Source of the DNA: Gyrodactylus bullatarudis
Taxonomy: Eukaryota; Platyhelminthes; Monogenea; Gyrodactylidea; Gyrodactylidae
Assembly: GCA_012064415.1 (NCBI GenBank)
Contig: SSNU01000007.1
Coordinates: 35,606-99,605, forward strand
DNA: 64,000 bases
Direction: 5' to 3'
Shown: positions 1 to 12,400 of the stretch, piece after piece
Numbering within the stretch: position 1 is the first letter of the stretch
How the letters are laid out: every line of letters starts with the position of its first letter
Position numbers and translations under genes: made by a program
The notes under the pieces: generated by a model
Database searches by the model: none
What the model was told of the DNA's origin: nothing
What the model saw: only the letters and a program-made list of their open reading frames with translations

Positions 1-231
1 GAATTTTCTGTCAGAAATTCATTTCAAAAGTGACCATCTACTAGGTTACTAGGCTATGATGCATCTGGATTTGTTGAAGCGAATAAAAATAAATTATTTT
101 GTATATTTTAAATACATATATACTTACAAGTAAATATATTCATTATAACATAAATATTTTCAGTCATTTGTTTAAATCAACATGATGGTTTTATTAGCGC
201 AAATTAAATCTTTTGCACAATATCATCAAAC

Positions 232-3200
232 ATGTTTCAGAGAGCATACTATTTTCTTGACAATATTATAACTGGAAAATTAAGATGTTACCTGGCTGTG
301 TTCCTTGCGGTAATTGATAATCTGGCCTTTAGTGGAATACATTTTGGATTTGCTTCGCTAATTCCCATCTATGTAGAGAAAAAAGTTTTGCATTACCTCT
401 GTGAAAATCAACAGGAAATGGATTGCAAGGAGCAATACAAAGCCTTTGGGAATGCCTCAACCATTTGGATTGTGGCCATGATGATATCTATACTACCAGT
501 GGGTTATATTCTGGATCGATTCGGCATAAAGTTGGCAAAATTAATCGGAGTCCTGGCTACTTTTACTGGAGCAATTCTACAGGCCTACACAGAGGAGGAG
601 ACTTCATCCTTTTACTATTTTGCCTCCATATTTACTGCCATTGGGGCTATAACAAGTTTAATGACCAGTATTCTCACTTCAAACTACTTCCCGAGGTATC
701 CAGGCATCGTGATTGGCCTGGTTGCTGGTGCCTTTGACTCTTCCGCAGTTATCTATCCAATCATGAAATGGTCAATTGACTTTGGTCTACCTCTAAAGAA
801 TTCATTCGTAATCTTGGCCATTTTCAGTCTGATTAGTGGTCTGATTTTGACCCTGTTACTCTACTCAAACACCCAAGAGGAAATGAAAAAACATGCCAAA
901 GTTGTGAGTTGTTATGGTTTCCATTGAATTGAAAAACGAAAAATCAAAAGTATCCATTTTTATTTTGTAAAATTTTCATTGTTTTGAACAACATTCAGAC
1001 CTCTTTTAGGCATAGACCTCTGTCTATAGAAATCCATTCCTTAATTATGATTTCTTATTTAAAATTATTTTCCCGTTCCCATAGACTTTTAAAATTAGAT
1101 TCTCGATCGGGTTTAAGAGGTGCGTACGGGCCAAGATAATAAATCTATATTGTCATCTGAAAACTATCTTTTAGTCGAATCAGATCGATGGCATTATCTT
1201 GCTGAAAAACTAACATCTCTTTTTCGATTTCTTTCTTGAAAGGTAAAAGCTGATCTTCAAGTAACTTTTGGTTAAAATTTGAATTCAATTTTTCAAGTTG
1301 CCTCAAGTTGCCTGTACTTTTCAAAGTAATAAAAGCCCAAACTATGACACTGTCACCTCCGAATCCAGCAAGAAGTGAAACCATCTGGATCATTCAAATT
1401 GAATTTTTACTCATCTGAGAAAATAATCATTCCTGATTTTCAATTATTCTTCTTGATGTCCAATCTTTCCTTGCTATCTTGTCTTGCTCACTAGTGTTAG
1501 AAGTGTTTCTTGGTCTTTCCCAAAAGACAGGTAACACTGTATTTTCCTTGTACAAACTGGCAATTTGATTTGTCGTTTTTCAATTCAATGGAAACTATGG
1601 TAAAACGGAATTTAAAACGCTATGAATGAATTTAAAATACAACCAAGTTTAAATTCGGACTCTTTTTCAAATAATGTATAGTTTCTTTTATTAGGAGTTC
1701 ATTTATAGAAGTGAATAAGAAATCAGACGGGATATTTTTTTGTCGACCACTATATTTTTCATCTTGCCTGAGATTCCTGATTTACTTGAATTGGTCGAAT
1801 TAATATGTGAAACACTCTATATTAGAGCCTATATTAACCTCAGAAATTCTCCTTTTTTCCATAACATCGAAACATCTTTGGTTCATGGAATTAATGAATG
1901 GTTTTATATCATTTTCAGTTAATTCTAACCACTTTTTTATAATTTCACATCCAAGTTCATGGACATTTTCAAACTGTCTCCCATTTGAATAAACTCTTTG
2001 AGATAAAAGTCCCCATAGGTTTTCTATTGGGTTAAGGTCTGGACTTCATTCAATAAAATCAGTCTCATTGTAATTTAGCCATTCAATTGTCGATTTTGAT
2101 AAATGGCATTGTCTTGTTGAAATATCATCTTTAAACTCATTCTTGAATGATTAAATGAAATCAATCAAAATATTCTGAGTTCAATTTTCCATCAACAATG
2201 ACTATAAGTAAGGTTTCTTTGGAATAAACCTCTCGCCATACCATAATTGAAGCTCCACCGTATTTTCAGTATTTTCTTAGAAACGCTCCCAACGATAACT
2301 TAAGCCTGGCCCATCTAAAGAAGATTTTTATCGAAATCTGAAAGTTTTAAAATTTAGACTCAGATTTTGCCTGGATGTATCTCATAAAGATTTTAGTAAG
2401 GAGTCTTTTGATATACCCTCTCTGAATTTTTGTAATTTTCGGTTTTCGCCCAGGAATCGACAGTTTAAAATATTCAAAGTGTTACTCATATTAATTCGAC
2501 CAGTATATTATAAATTATCATTGATAATATAGACGTTAGTCAATAACATGAAAAAAAATTTTTCAGCCAATTGTTTACATGAGACATTTGAGATTTTATG
2601 TACTATATTTGTTAATTTGATGTTTGCCATGATTATACTACGAATAACGGAATCATATTACTATCGCTACTATACAAATAGGCATGTAGTAATTCCTTAT
2701 TCAAACAATTTCATCGAGATAATTTTCAATGTCGTATCGTATACGTGATCGCTGATCAGGTTTATCTTGATTGCGGTTGTTTTTTCAATGCATTGATAAA
2801 TTGTACTTTTTTCTGAGTTTCATATTTATTTAACTGTACTTTCAGGAAAATAGTGTAACCTTTGGGAGCCCATTAAGTCAAGTACAGTATGAGTTGACCA
2901 AGTACAAGTTAGAATGCTATCCAAGCTTAATTTCGGTATTGACATCACCAATCTTCCTAGTGAATTTGGTATTCTTTAGCATTGGCAATCTTCGATTCAA
3001 TTTCTTCTTTGCTGTCATCGGCAAGGTTTTGGATCAACGATTCGATGGGCAACAGGAAATTAAGGATGCTCTTTTGGGAAATCTTTCGTTTTTCCTCATA
3101 AGTGGCATTCTCATGGCACCTCTAGTTGGCATTTTATTCGATTGGATTAACAAATCGAGCATGAAAAAAGTCATGAGCATAATTATTAAGTGAGTCCGTC

Positions 3201-5849
3201 CATTGTATCATCCAGCCAATCAGAGAAACCCTTTTATTTTTCAACATCTTTTTTGTGATCAAATAAGTAATTCACATTGTTTTTCGAAACGTCCGAAAAT
3301 TCACTTGTATTCATAATTTAGAAAAAGAAGAGAACTAAAATCAAATGTACATTTCTTGAAGCATCATCAGTGGCAATTCTTCGAAAATGATACAAGTTCA
3401 TTCAAGATAATAATTTACGAATCATGAAAGAAATAAACCTAACTGACATGAAGATGAGAATTTACCATTTTTACAAAAAACTCAATATTTTTCTCCAGAT
3501 TCACAGAAAAAAATTAATTTTGAATTCTAAAATGGAATGAGCTAAAAATTCCGAAAAATTTTCAATCTGACCAAGCTTCGAAAATGTACCAAATTTCCTT
3601 TTTCAAATTTTGGAAACAAAATTTTTATCGATTTCGTTGATTCGAAGCAGTCAAATGGTGATATTTGGGAAAAATCTATGGCCAAATTCGAATCCTTTAT
3701 CTAATGTTGACCCCAAATATCATCACTTGGGTTCAAAATTTGGAAAAGTGGAAATTTGGTACATTTTCGAAATTCGAAAAACGGCCTAATTTTGATCAGA
3801 TCGAATTTTTTTCGGAATTTTTTCGAATATCCACATTTTATTATCTCATTCCGTTTTAGAATTCAAAAATTTATTTTTTTCTGTAAATCCGGAGAAAATT
3901 ATTGAGTTTTTTGTAAAAATGGTAAATTCTGATCTTTGATAAAACCCCAAAACTCTCCAATAAATAGCAACAGTGGAGAGAAAAGTGATCGAATGTGGTT
4001 GTGACTCCATAGCCTGTAGGAATTGCCTTTCTTTGCATAGCCACGAATGTTTATGTCTAGTTTCTCATAAAAATGTATTTAATTTATTTATGAAAAAAAT
4101 AAAGTATTCTTGGGATTAATTCCAAAAGTGATCCCTAAAAGTATCTTGATAACTTTTGAAACCATTTCTTTGCTGACGTTGCTTAAGAACGAAACAAAAT
4201 AAAAGGTACAAGTCAAGATAATCTAATATGATCTGATCAATCAATCTGATTTTTAATTGATTCAAAAAAGAATTTAATCACAAAACACAAGAGTGGAGTT
4301 TCACATTTTGAAGGTAAGAAAATGCAATTTTCAGCCTGCAATAAATATTTCAAGTGAGAAATTTATTGCAGAATAATATGAGCGATTCAAAAATTAATTT
4401 GTATACTTTTTTATACAATGATATGTAGAGTATTCATTGTTTAAATTTGACATCACAGTAAGATGTAAATATAAATGTCATTCAGGCCATCTACTCTTAT
4501 TTTAATTTAATATTTAATTAATACTCACTTTGAGTTGATACGAGAATTTGGATTTTTCAATGAGCTTCATAAAAATTACTCACTATCTATTAGACAGATT
4601 TATCAAATCCCCTTTGAAGAAAATTTCTATGGATTTTGGGAAACAAAAGAAAAATTATAATTATCAACTTTTATCATATGGTTTGTTGATACGCTGATTA
4701 CAAATCCTACAGTTTTTTAACGTAATTAGGTTATAGTTCAAGAGTTATTGATTGAAAATTGGGTCAGTTTTTTTGAAGCTTCAGCAGATAGAGTTCAGGC
4801 AATTGAATGATAGAGCAGATTAATAGATTTCCTATCGAATGGCTATCATGGGGGGGGGGGGGTAAACGAAGTATATATTTAGTTGCTAAAATGATCTACT
4901 TTAAGTATAACACGGCTGATATTGGTGTCAATGCTCTTTCTAAACCGATTTTTATAAAATTTATCTAAAATTATTTATCTACGTTTATGAAAATTTACGT
5001 GAATTACTGATTCATGATGAGCTTCCATTCAGCGTGTAATACACTGTGTAAATTTTTTTCGGGAAATTGCCCAATGCTCAATCATTGGACCAACTCTTTT
5101 CAATCTAGTAGTTTTCTTCATAAACTGATCTGTCCAGTATTTCAAACATTTATTTATTTATGTTGAAATCGAATTGATAACCACATTCCCATCTTGAATT
5201 GGAGATTAAATCATTCCAGAACATGCTTTGATACGGCTAAAAGAGCTCGTTTCCAGACCAATTTTTAAAGACATGTAAATTTTTATATCCCAGAAGACCA
5301 CAATTATTTTGTAACTACTATTTTAATTAATTTTCATAGTTGTTAAAATTTACTAGCAAAACTTTTGGAAGAGGCTTTGGAAAAAGTCTAAAGTCATACC
5401 TTGAAATACTGTAATATATTTTCCGATTTTCCAGACATGACAAGCAAAAGGAATCGGTAGCCTATTCGAAGAAAATTAAAAGAACAATGTACTGGAAATC
5501 CTTGAGTTGTTTCATACCACAGTCTCTGGTCATAATCACAGTAACCATTTTCTATAGTGTTTTCATATTTTTAGAAAAATATGAATTCATTTATATTAGC
5601 TATTTCTTCATATTCGTGAAAAGAGAATTTTTCTATATTCACAACTCATTGCTTATACGCTTCGCCTTTAATGATAGTCAATTTGGAGTAGCCTATGGCC
5701 TTACAATGGCTATCGCGGGTATTGTATCATTGATAAATTTCGGTCTATTGGAATTAACAAATCAGATGTCAAATGGAATCGCTCTTGGGATTGTTATTAT
5801 CATGTTTATTGAACCACTATTTATTTCTATCAAACTTATGAAAAAATGA
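232..5849 (+). CDS. SLC43-like major facilitator transporter (three exons)
   Basis: Exons 232-903, 2846-3189 and 5435-5849 join in phase (0, then 2) into 476 codons plus stop. The product is a multi-pass membrane protein. Exon 1 has about six hydrophobic segments and an MFS loop, GYILDRFGIK, near residues 87-96. Exon 2 has a second MFS-type loop, GILFDWINK. Exon 3 ends with FNDSQFGVAYGLTMAIAG, which matches the SLC43 C-terminal half. SLC43 members move large neutral amino acids across the plasma membrane by facilitated diffusion. Substrate cannot be read from the sequence. The product is somewhat shorter than the usual ~560 residues. The ATG at 232 is assumed; a 3' splice site ending at 239 (tgtttcag) could instead begin this exon, in which case a further 5' exon lies outside the window. 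Family call is good; the exact start is unsure. Confidence 0.8.
1145..1600 (-). mobile_element. Tc1-like transposase remnant, internally deleted
   Basis: On the minus strand, a stretch near 1600-1430 reads like the end of a Tc1 DNA-binding region (ERPRNTSNTSEQDKIARK). A frame at 1393-1145 follows with DDE-domain features, ending in LVFQQDNAIDLIRL, equivalent to the Tc1 VFQQDNA motif around the second catalytic aspartate. The segment between them is missing and frames are broken, so this is a dead copy. It lies in intron 1 of the SLC43-like gene. Confidence 0.6.
1785..2512 (-). mobile_element. Tc1-like element, decayed, with terminal inverted repeats
   Basis: Minus-strand reading gives an FQQDNAIYQ fragment near 2115-2090, then SPDLNPIENLWGLLSQR near 2045-1990, and a Tc1 C-terminal tail (INSMNQRCFDVM) near 1890-1855. 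These are the second-D and third-acid regions of Tc1 transposases. Stop codons and frameshifts interrupt it and the N-terminal half is missing. The ends share an inverted GGTCGAATTAATATG-type repeat (about 1791-1815 and 2485-2510). It sits in intron 1 of the SLC43-like gene. Confidence 0.7.
2513..2845. other. Remainder of SLC43-like intron 1
   Basis: AT-rich intron sequence ending in the pyrimidine-rich acceptor before exon 2 at 2846. A 66-codon frame at 2548-2748 has no recognisable content. I see nothing else. Confidence 0.4.
3280..4015 (+). repeat. Dispersed repeat A, split by a foldback element
   Basis: Family A here begins near ACGTCCGAAAATTCACTT (3290) and continues with AAATGTACATTTCTTGAAG and CATCATCAGTGG (3345-3375), then a tail with ATCATGAAAGAAATA (to about 3436). 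Its continuation, with CTCCAATAAATAGCAACAG and GGAGAGAAAAGTG, resumes only at 3950-3990. The gap is filled by an inverted-repeat element at 3443-3942. Other A copies lie near 10040-10230, 15760-16570 (split), 26067-26246, 28200-28530, 28590-28710, 29868-30115 and 30827-30940. Confidence 0.7.
3443..3942. repeat. Foldback repeat, family C
   Basis: The left arm starts GACATGAAGATGAGAATTTA and the right arm ends with its near-complement (GGTAAATTCTGATCTTT). Internal pieces such as AAAATGTACCAAATTTCC and GGAAATTTGGTACATTTT also mirror each other, so the whole ~500 bp can fold into an imperfect hairpin. There is no coding content; the frame at 3665-3859 is a by-product. Further members lie at 31935-32590, 37213-37858, 57790-58315 and, degenerate, 53390-53600 and 60310-60800. 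Confidence 0.8.
4016..5434. other. SLC43-like intron 2, distal part
   Basis: AT-rich intron sequence with a G-run of about 12 at 4850-4862. I see no coding region or recognised repeat apart from short fragments. It ends in an acceptor (ttttccag) at 5434. Confidence 0.4.
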
Positions 5850-6200
5850 TTGATTTTCTAAAATATATTTTTAATTACAATATTAATGTTGATAATTCAT
5901 TTTTTCAACATTATATTCTGTATATACTTTTGAGTAGTCAGGAAAAGATAATTTTTAAATGAATTAAATGCAAAATTTGAATGATTCAAATTGAATCCTA
6001 ACTTGAGATCCCTGTGTGGAAAAACAATGCACTTTTCTTTTTTGAATTTAAGAAAGCAATATGTTGTTTTTATTAGTACTTAATATAAAATTTACTAGAA
6101 ATTCTAGCCTAGAAAAGACTTTTCTGAAAAGTTTTGGAAATTTAATTTCTCCTAAAACTTTATTCTACATTATTGAATAAAGTTTATCTATAGAGTTAAA

Positions 6201-7249
6201 ATGTATAATGAACGTACAATTCAGCTTATAAAAGAACGAGAGAAAGAAAGGAATGAGGTCGAATTTAAAAAAAGTAAAATCACCAAAGAACTAGCAGTAG
6301 GAGAAATATCCTCCAAATTCGCTGTTCACTATGATGCTATTGAAAGTCAACTCAAGACTGATACTGTAGGTCATTCTCTAATTTTCAGGTTGGTTTGGTC
6401 ACTCTTGAAGAGATGAAAGAACGACAAAAGGCTTATTTGGCCGAAAGAGAACGAAAAGTTGCTCTGGGTAAGAAAGGGGATTCCAAGCTTAAGGATGCTA
6501 GCAACATGAATAAAAGAAAGATCAAACAATCTGTAAATACATCTCATTTTATCATTTTAAAAAAGGGACCAATTTCTTTTGAAGAGCCAGAAATAACTGA
6601 CGAGGATGAAGATTTGGAGCCGATTACGAAAATTAAAAGGGAGGAGGAAAATTGCCAAAAGTTGAAACGCTACGGAGTAAATCCGAATGTAGATAATTCT
6701 GTTATTCCCGATATTTATCGTGAGGAAGAAGAGAAAAAGCTCAGAGAAGAATTGGGCATGGAATGGGTTTCGAAGCAGGCAGCTATTAAAGAAGAAGAAA
6801 TAAATGTAAATTACAGTTACTGGGATGGTTCCGGTCATCGACGAGTCTTGAAAGTAAAGAAGGGAACCACAATTCATGTGTTTCTTCACAAATGTATCGA
6901 GCAGTTGAGAAAAGATTTCTCTGAATTGAAATGTTCCACTGCAGACCAGATGATGTTTGTGAAGGAAGATGTGATAATTCCCCATCATTATTCCTTCTAT
7001 GATTTGATTGTGACAAAAGCCAGAGGCAAATCTGGTCCCCTTTTCACCTTTGAAGTTTTTGATGATGTTCGTCTAAGAACTGATGCATCGATAGAGAAAA
7101 ATGAATCTCATGCAGGCAAAGTTTGTCTTCGAGCCTACTATGAACGCCACAAGCATATATTCCCTGCAAGTCGCTGGGAGCCATATGATCCAGCTAAAAC
7201 CTACGATAGCTACACTATTTCCGATAAAATGCAAAAGAAAGTTTTGTAA
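6201..7249 (+). CDS. FAM50: FAM50/XAP5 family nuclear protein (two exons, 23-nt intron)
   Basis: Exons 6201-6365 and 6389-7249 give 341 codons plus stop, almost the length of human FAM50A. The N-terminus is charged and helical ([14 protein letters not shown]), followed by the conserved [14 protein letters not shown] and, across the splice, [11 protein letters not shown]. The C-terminal XAP5 domain is clear ([61 protein letters not shown]). FAM50/XAP5 proteins are nuclear and associated with the spliceosome and transcription. The two parts lie in different frames; only removal of 6366-6388 (GTAGGT...TTTTCAG) restores the conserved TVGLVT junction. TIM50 follows 235 bp downstream on the same strand. 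An AATAAA-type signal lies near 7277. Confidence 0.93.
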
Positions 7250-7484
7250 AATTGGAATGATACTCCATATAATTGTAAATAAATGATGTACAGAGACCTG
7301 CACTTACTTTTTTAGTCCTACAGTATCTTGGTAGCACTTGAAGCCTTAAACTTGGACTAGATTAGAATCTAATCATTAGATTTTTGTAATTTTCAAAATA
7401 ATTTAAAATTTACCTTGAGTATCATTATAAAACACCAAAAAAATTGGAAAAAAGGTTTAAATTTGCTACAGTTTTGAAAGGAAA

Positions 7485-8672
7485 ATGCTCTCCAAATTAT
7501 ATCCTTCTCTTAAGCTGCCGTTAAGATCTATCCATACAAACTTCAGATTACTAAATTCAGATCCTATTCCTAATAACGCACAGCCAACTATAAACGAAGA
7601 AAGTAACGGCCGTTGGTCCAATTGGACAGGAAAAAATGCTTGGAAATCTGGATTATTATCTTTAGGTTTTTTTGCTCTCTGGGGTATTGGTTCAGGCATC
7701 TACGCTTTCGGACCTCCTGCTCTTGATTCAGAAGGAAATTTAGTAATTTTTCTCTTATTAATTACTATCTTTTAGATTAACGATGCTTATTCAGATCGTA
7801 AGTTTGATAGTCTCTCTTCAATGAAACCTATTGGATTTTCACAATCATTTAATTTTGCAGTACATCCACTCAAAGCATATCCCATGCGTGCATTTGGTTA
7901 TTTGATGGATTTTAACAAGAGCATAAAAGATCCTTCCAATGACAAACTGCTTCCAGATCCTGTGAAACATCCCTATTACCAGCCACCTTACACTGTAGTC
8001 ATTGAAATGACAAACATTTTGGTGCATCCTGACTGGAAGGTAACTTTTTTATCATATGATAGGTCTATTTCTGTATATTTGAGAGGCAAGATTGCTAAAA
8101 AATTGATCATTATATAGTTTCGGACCGGTTGGCGCTTCAAAAAACGTCCAGCTCTAGAGGTATTCCTATCCCAGTTATCTCCATTCTACGAAGTTGTCAT
8201 CTTCACTTCAGACAACATCATGAATGCAGCTCCAATTTTAGCCAGTATCGACTCAAAAGGAGAATACATCCACTACAGATTATTTAGAGATGCTACCCGT
8301 TATCGTGACGGTATCCATTACAAGGATTTGTCCTGCCTAAACCGAGATCTTAGCAAGGTTATAATTGTAGACTTTGACAAGAAGGCCACATCCCTACAAC
8401 CGGATAATGCAGTCATTCTACCCAAATGGGATGGTGACGATAAAGATCGAGACCTAATCGATTTGGCAGCTTTTCTCAGGATGATTGCTATGAGCGGTAC
8501 TGATGACATACGGCCGACATTGAAAAATTACTCAGAATACGATGATCCTCTTGCGGAATTCCGTTTGAGACAAAGTCAACTCATGGAATATGAGAATGAA
8601 AGAAAGAAGGAAGCAGAAACTTTGAGTAGGAAAAAGTCCAAATTTTCTTTCGGCCTGCATGCTAAGCATTAG
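7485..8672 (+). CDS. TIMM50: TIM50, mitochondrial inner-membrane translocase subunit
   Basis: Exons 7485-7742, 7776-7797, 7861-8039 and 8118-8672 join in phase into 337 codons plus stop. The first ~35 residues look like a mitochondrial presequence ([18 protein letters not shown]). One membrane segment follows ([20 protein letters not shown], about residues 57-76). The FCP1-like (NLI-IF) domain then faces the intermembrane space: [55 protein letters not shown] and [16 protein letters not shown]50 receives presequence proteins from TOM and passes them to the TIM23 channel. The phosphatase DxDx motif reads EMTN, as expected for the non-catalytic TIM50 branch. Intron 1 is only 33 nt and exon 2 only 22 nt. 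Confidence 0.95.
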
Positions 8673-9478
8673 TTGACTTGCCCCTCTGCTATATGATAGT
8701 CATCGAATAAATTAATCTTTTTCATTTAACTTGAAACTACTCTTTAGTAAATACATGTAAATGCTTTTATCATGTATGATGAGAATTAAAAAGTTAGCGA
8801 GGTCAACTGTACTGAACAAATAGATTTTAATATTTTTCACTAACTAAGCCAATTCTGCAAATTCTCTTTTTTGTCTTTTGTGTGCGTCTGTGTATTTACT
8901 TTTATTGATCCGACAAAAAATTCTCAGTTTACTCTCTTGCTAGACTTATCTACCCTTTATGAAGGCTACTCTCAAATTAGTAATAATACTTTTCAATTTT
9001 AAAAGCTGAGATTATCTTTGAAAGTGTGATATTATTTATGTTGTTGTTGTTGAATCAACAATGTTGATACAAAAGAGGGTAGAGGGGAGTGAATAGTTTG
9101 ATTAATTTTTGTTAGACATCTCTCCTGTTTGAGAAATATTAATTCTGTTTTTATCATGATAAATCTCTCTATTGGCGAGCGATTGGTTGACAAGGAGAGG
9201 AGATATTTTGTTTGTTTTTTTGGTTTTTAAAAAAATAACAATACATATTATTGTAGGTATATTCTAAAAATCTTGGGATATTCATTCGCAGACAAAATAT
9301 AAAAATACATGGAGGATACATTTCATCTTAGAATTCTTCAAGATTTAATTGTTACAAGTGTGTAGTAGGAAAGGGAGGGGGACTTAGACGAGAAAAAATC
9401 AGAAGTGAAGGGTATATAATATAATTATTATCACGCTTTAAATGCTTGAATAAATAATAAATGTACAATAATCTCTTC
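8673..9478. other. Convergent intergenic region, TIM50 / ZMYND11-like
   Basis: 3' flanks of two converging genes. A plus-strand AATAAA at about 8706 probably ends TIM50. The rest is AT-rich with no coding or RNA gene that I can support. Confidence 0.5.
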
Positions 9479-12400
9479 TCATTGGTTGATTCGCTTGCAT
9501 ACTTTGGAGTGATCCGACTTCCAATGCTGATACTGACATTCTTGAGAGCAATAACTAATGGCAGCACAACAATGATAATTGGCCTCTGCTAAACACACAA
9601 CGCACCAGCACTTTCGTTTAATCTTTTTAAATTCCTCCTCGTGTTTCTTTTGTAGTGTCTGGAGTTCTTTCTCGAGGAGCGAATTTCGATCACGCATCAT
9701 ATCCCTCTCGAGGGTCAGACTAGTCAGTCTCTCTTGGAACATGGCTGCTACTCGGTCCTAGGAGGGTAAAGAATTAGTTTGTAATTTATATTCCTAATGA
9801 GTCATATATCTATTAATTTATTGACAAAACTCCACACGTATCACTTTGGGATGATAAATTCTCGTTCGAATAATCCTCATCATTAAAAAAAACAAGAGTA
9901 ATTTTTATTTTGGGCGTGATAATTGACAATTTCTTGAGGATGAACTCTCAGCATGTATTTTACAGCTATTCTCGATGAATTTGAGAACTCATAATTTTTA
10001 CAAAAATCTCAATTTTTCCTCAAAATTTGATTTTTTGGTAACTGATTCACTTTCTTCAACTTCAACTATTTCTTTCATAATTTGTAAATGATTTTAATGT
10101 GTTCTTAACTTGTATCATTATTAAAGTATTACACCACTGATGATGCTTTGAGAAATGTACATTTGGTTTTAATACAATCGATCAATATTCTTAATAATGA
10201 GAGAATTCAAGTTGATTTTCGGACATGTTTGAAAAACTACGTGAATTACTAACACAGTCTTACATGGAAAAATTCTACTCATGATGATATTCTCCACTTT
10301 TTTTGCAATAGAGTTTTTGAGTTATTCGGTAAAAACTGAAGACCCGAATTGCAGTGCTTTTCCTTTCAATAGAGAAAAAACATGAACGAGCTAGAAAGAC
10401 AGAAATGTATGACTCTGTAATTAATAATAAATTCCAATTGTTTAAATTTGAAATGAAAACAAAATCTTGCAATCCCATCAGAGAGATTAATTGAGATTCA
10501 ATTTAGAAAAAAATGTTTAGAAAATGCAGAGAAATATTGGGAAATTCTTTTCATCATTATCTTGCTTTCCAACTAATTGATTGATTTACAAAACTCAATT
10601 AACTCTGCATCCTTTAGGATTAATTGAATCAAGAATACCAATAGAGATTCAAAGATTGTACATTATTATCCGATGATTCTGATTAATCTCTTGGCGTACA
10701 TACGTGAGAAAAAAAGAGGGCTCATGTCTGAAAGGAGGTGTCTCAAGGGTACTCTGGTTTAATTGAATTTCAAAGATTGGTAGAAAGAATTAATTTTTCC
10801 AAGGAAAAGACAAAATTCCCTTGTACTTGAGTGCGGGGGGAGACTCTTGAAATTCGAATGATGAAATATTTTTGTCCTATAGTTCTGTTGAAGGTATAGA
10901 CAATGGAGACCAAACAAAAATTTTCAAGTTCTCAAAATTCAATAAAGTCTGCATCCCTTTTCAAAGAGTATCAAGCAACGAGAAAAAAATGTATTGAAAA
11001 GTTTGTTCTATGCGCCAACATTTTTTCAATGAAATTTACTATAAATTAATTAAATCAAACAGGGCATGAACATATTTGATTCTTATTATCAAAAATAACC
11101 AATGAGAATATTCTAGATTCAATAGAGTCGTGGAATTATTGTCAAAATATTCCCAAATTTCTCGAGAAAAAGATTCGAAAAAGAAATCGACTCAGGGTAT
11201 GGAAATGAATGAGAAGACAACTGTACTGTATAATATACAGTGTGTATAATATATGAGAGGTAGGAAGATGGATTATGCTTATACTCGGAGACAGAGGTTG
11301 AATCAATCAAGGAGGGGATTAGAAGATGGAAATTTGGGTGTGTGAATAATAGAGGGGAAAGGCATCAGGACTGGATATAAGATAAGAGGGGGGGTAGTGA
11401 GCGAGTAAGAAATGAGAATCCAGTATCCTCTTTTCTTATAATCTCTACCTGGTTATTGCTATCCTTTAGAGTGAGAAGGAAAAAGTTCAATTGACACCAA
11501 GTTGGCAGATACGAACAAGTCGGGAATTCTCCATTTTTTCATCAAGAAATCAAATTTGATTTAAGAATATTTGGAATCTAGATCATGAGGCCCACTTTTA
11601 GGATATGGAGAAATAAATTTGAAAAAATCCAATTACAGTATGGCATAAATCTACAATAATATCGATAAATCAATCTTTATATTCAGTTAAAAAAAAAACC
11701 AGTGAAAAATTTAGAGACAAAGCAGAACGGATAATACGTTAGAGATTGCGATTTTATCTAAAGTTGTTATTAAGCTAGTTGTCGTAATTACACTGGGGAC
11801 CTTTGACTAAAATTGAAACGAATATTATAAATTGAAACATTGTACCGAATATTAATTACTGCTTAAAAAAAGATAACTAAAATATTTTCTATTGGTTTGA
11901 ATAATTCTGCTGTTTTATCGTGAACAAAACTTTTTTCAATTGTATTATGTTTAGTGAGAACTAATAATTAACTCGGGAAAATCAGGATTTGGAAAGCAGT
12001 AGAAGAGAGTAGCCATTTTTTATTCTTGTAACGTTTCCTTCCCAAGTTAGACAAGATAACAAATTGAAGAAAAATTAAATAATTAGATTACCACAGTGGT
12101 GGGTTGTCAATTTTGTTATTTTGACAGGGAAAAAAACAAGCGAATCGTTAAAAAGAGTTGTAACTTTAAACGGGTGAAAATTTTTGTGTAAAAAATTCTA
12201 AAAATCAAAGGTTCTAGGGAAACTCACTTCAATAGCTTTAATAAAGGAAGGATCAAGATTTGGGACGATTGTAGGATGTTTGCCAAGACTCCCGGTGGAA
12301 CTGGAAGCAGTCATCGAAGGAATTCTCTGGTTATGTGAAAGTTGTCGATAGCCATCTCCAGGCGATACATCAACAGACTTTGCATTGGCATCAGAGAGAT

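Noticed and set aside
3665..3859. Short plus-strand frame inside the foldback at 3443-3942
   Set aside because: Non-coding hairpin sequence. Similar frames at 27537-27737, 46134-46409, 57820-58038 and 63185-63410 are also by-products of families B and C.
4850..4862. G-run as a regulatory quadruplex
   Set aside because: A single homopolymer run, likely simple-repeat slippage; no set of four G-tracts with loops is present.
6557..6988. 143-codon minus-strand frame
   Set aside because: It lies wholly opposite the conserved XAP5-coding exon of FAM50 and has no family signature.
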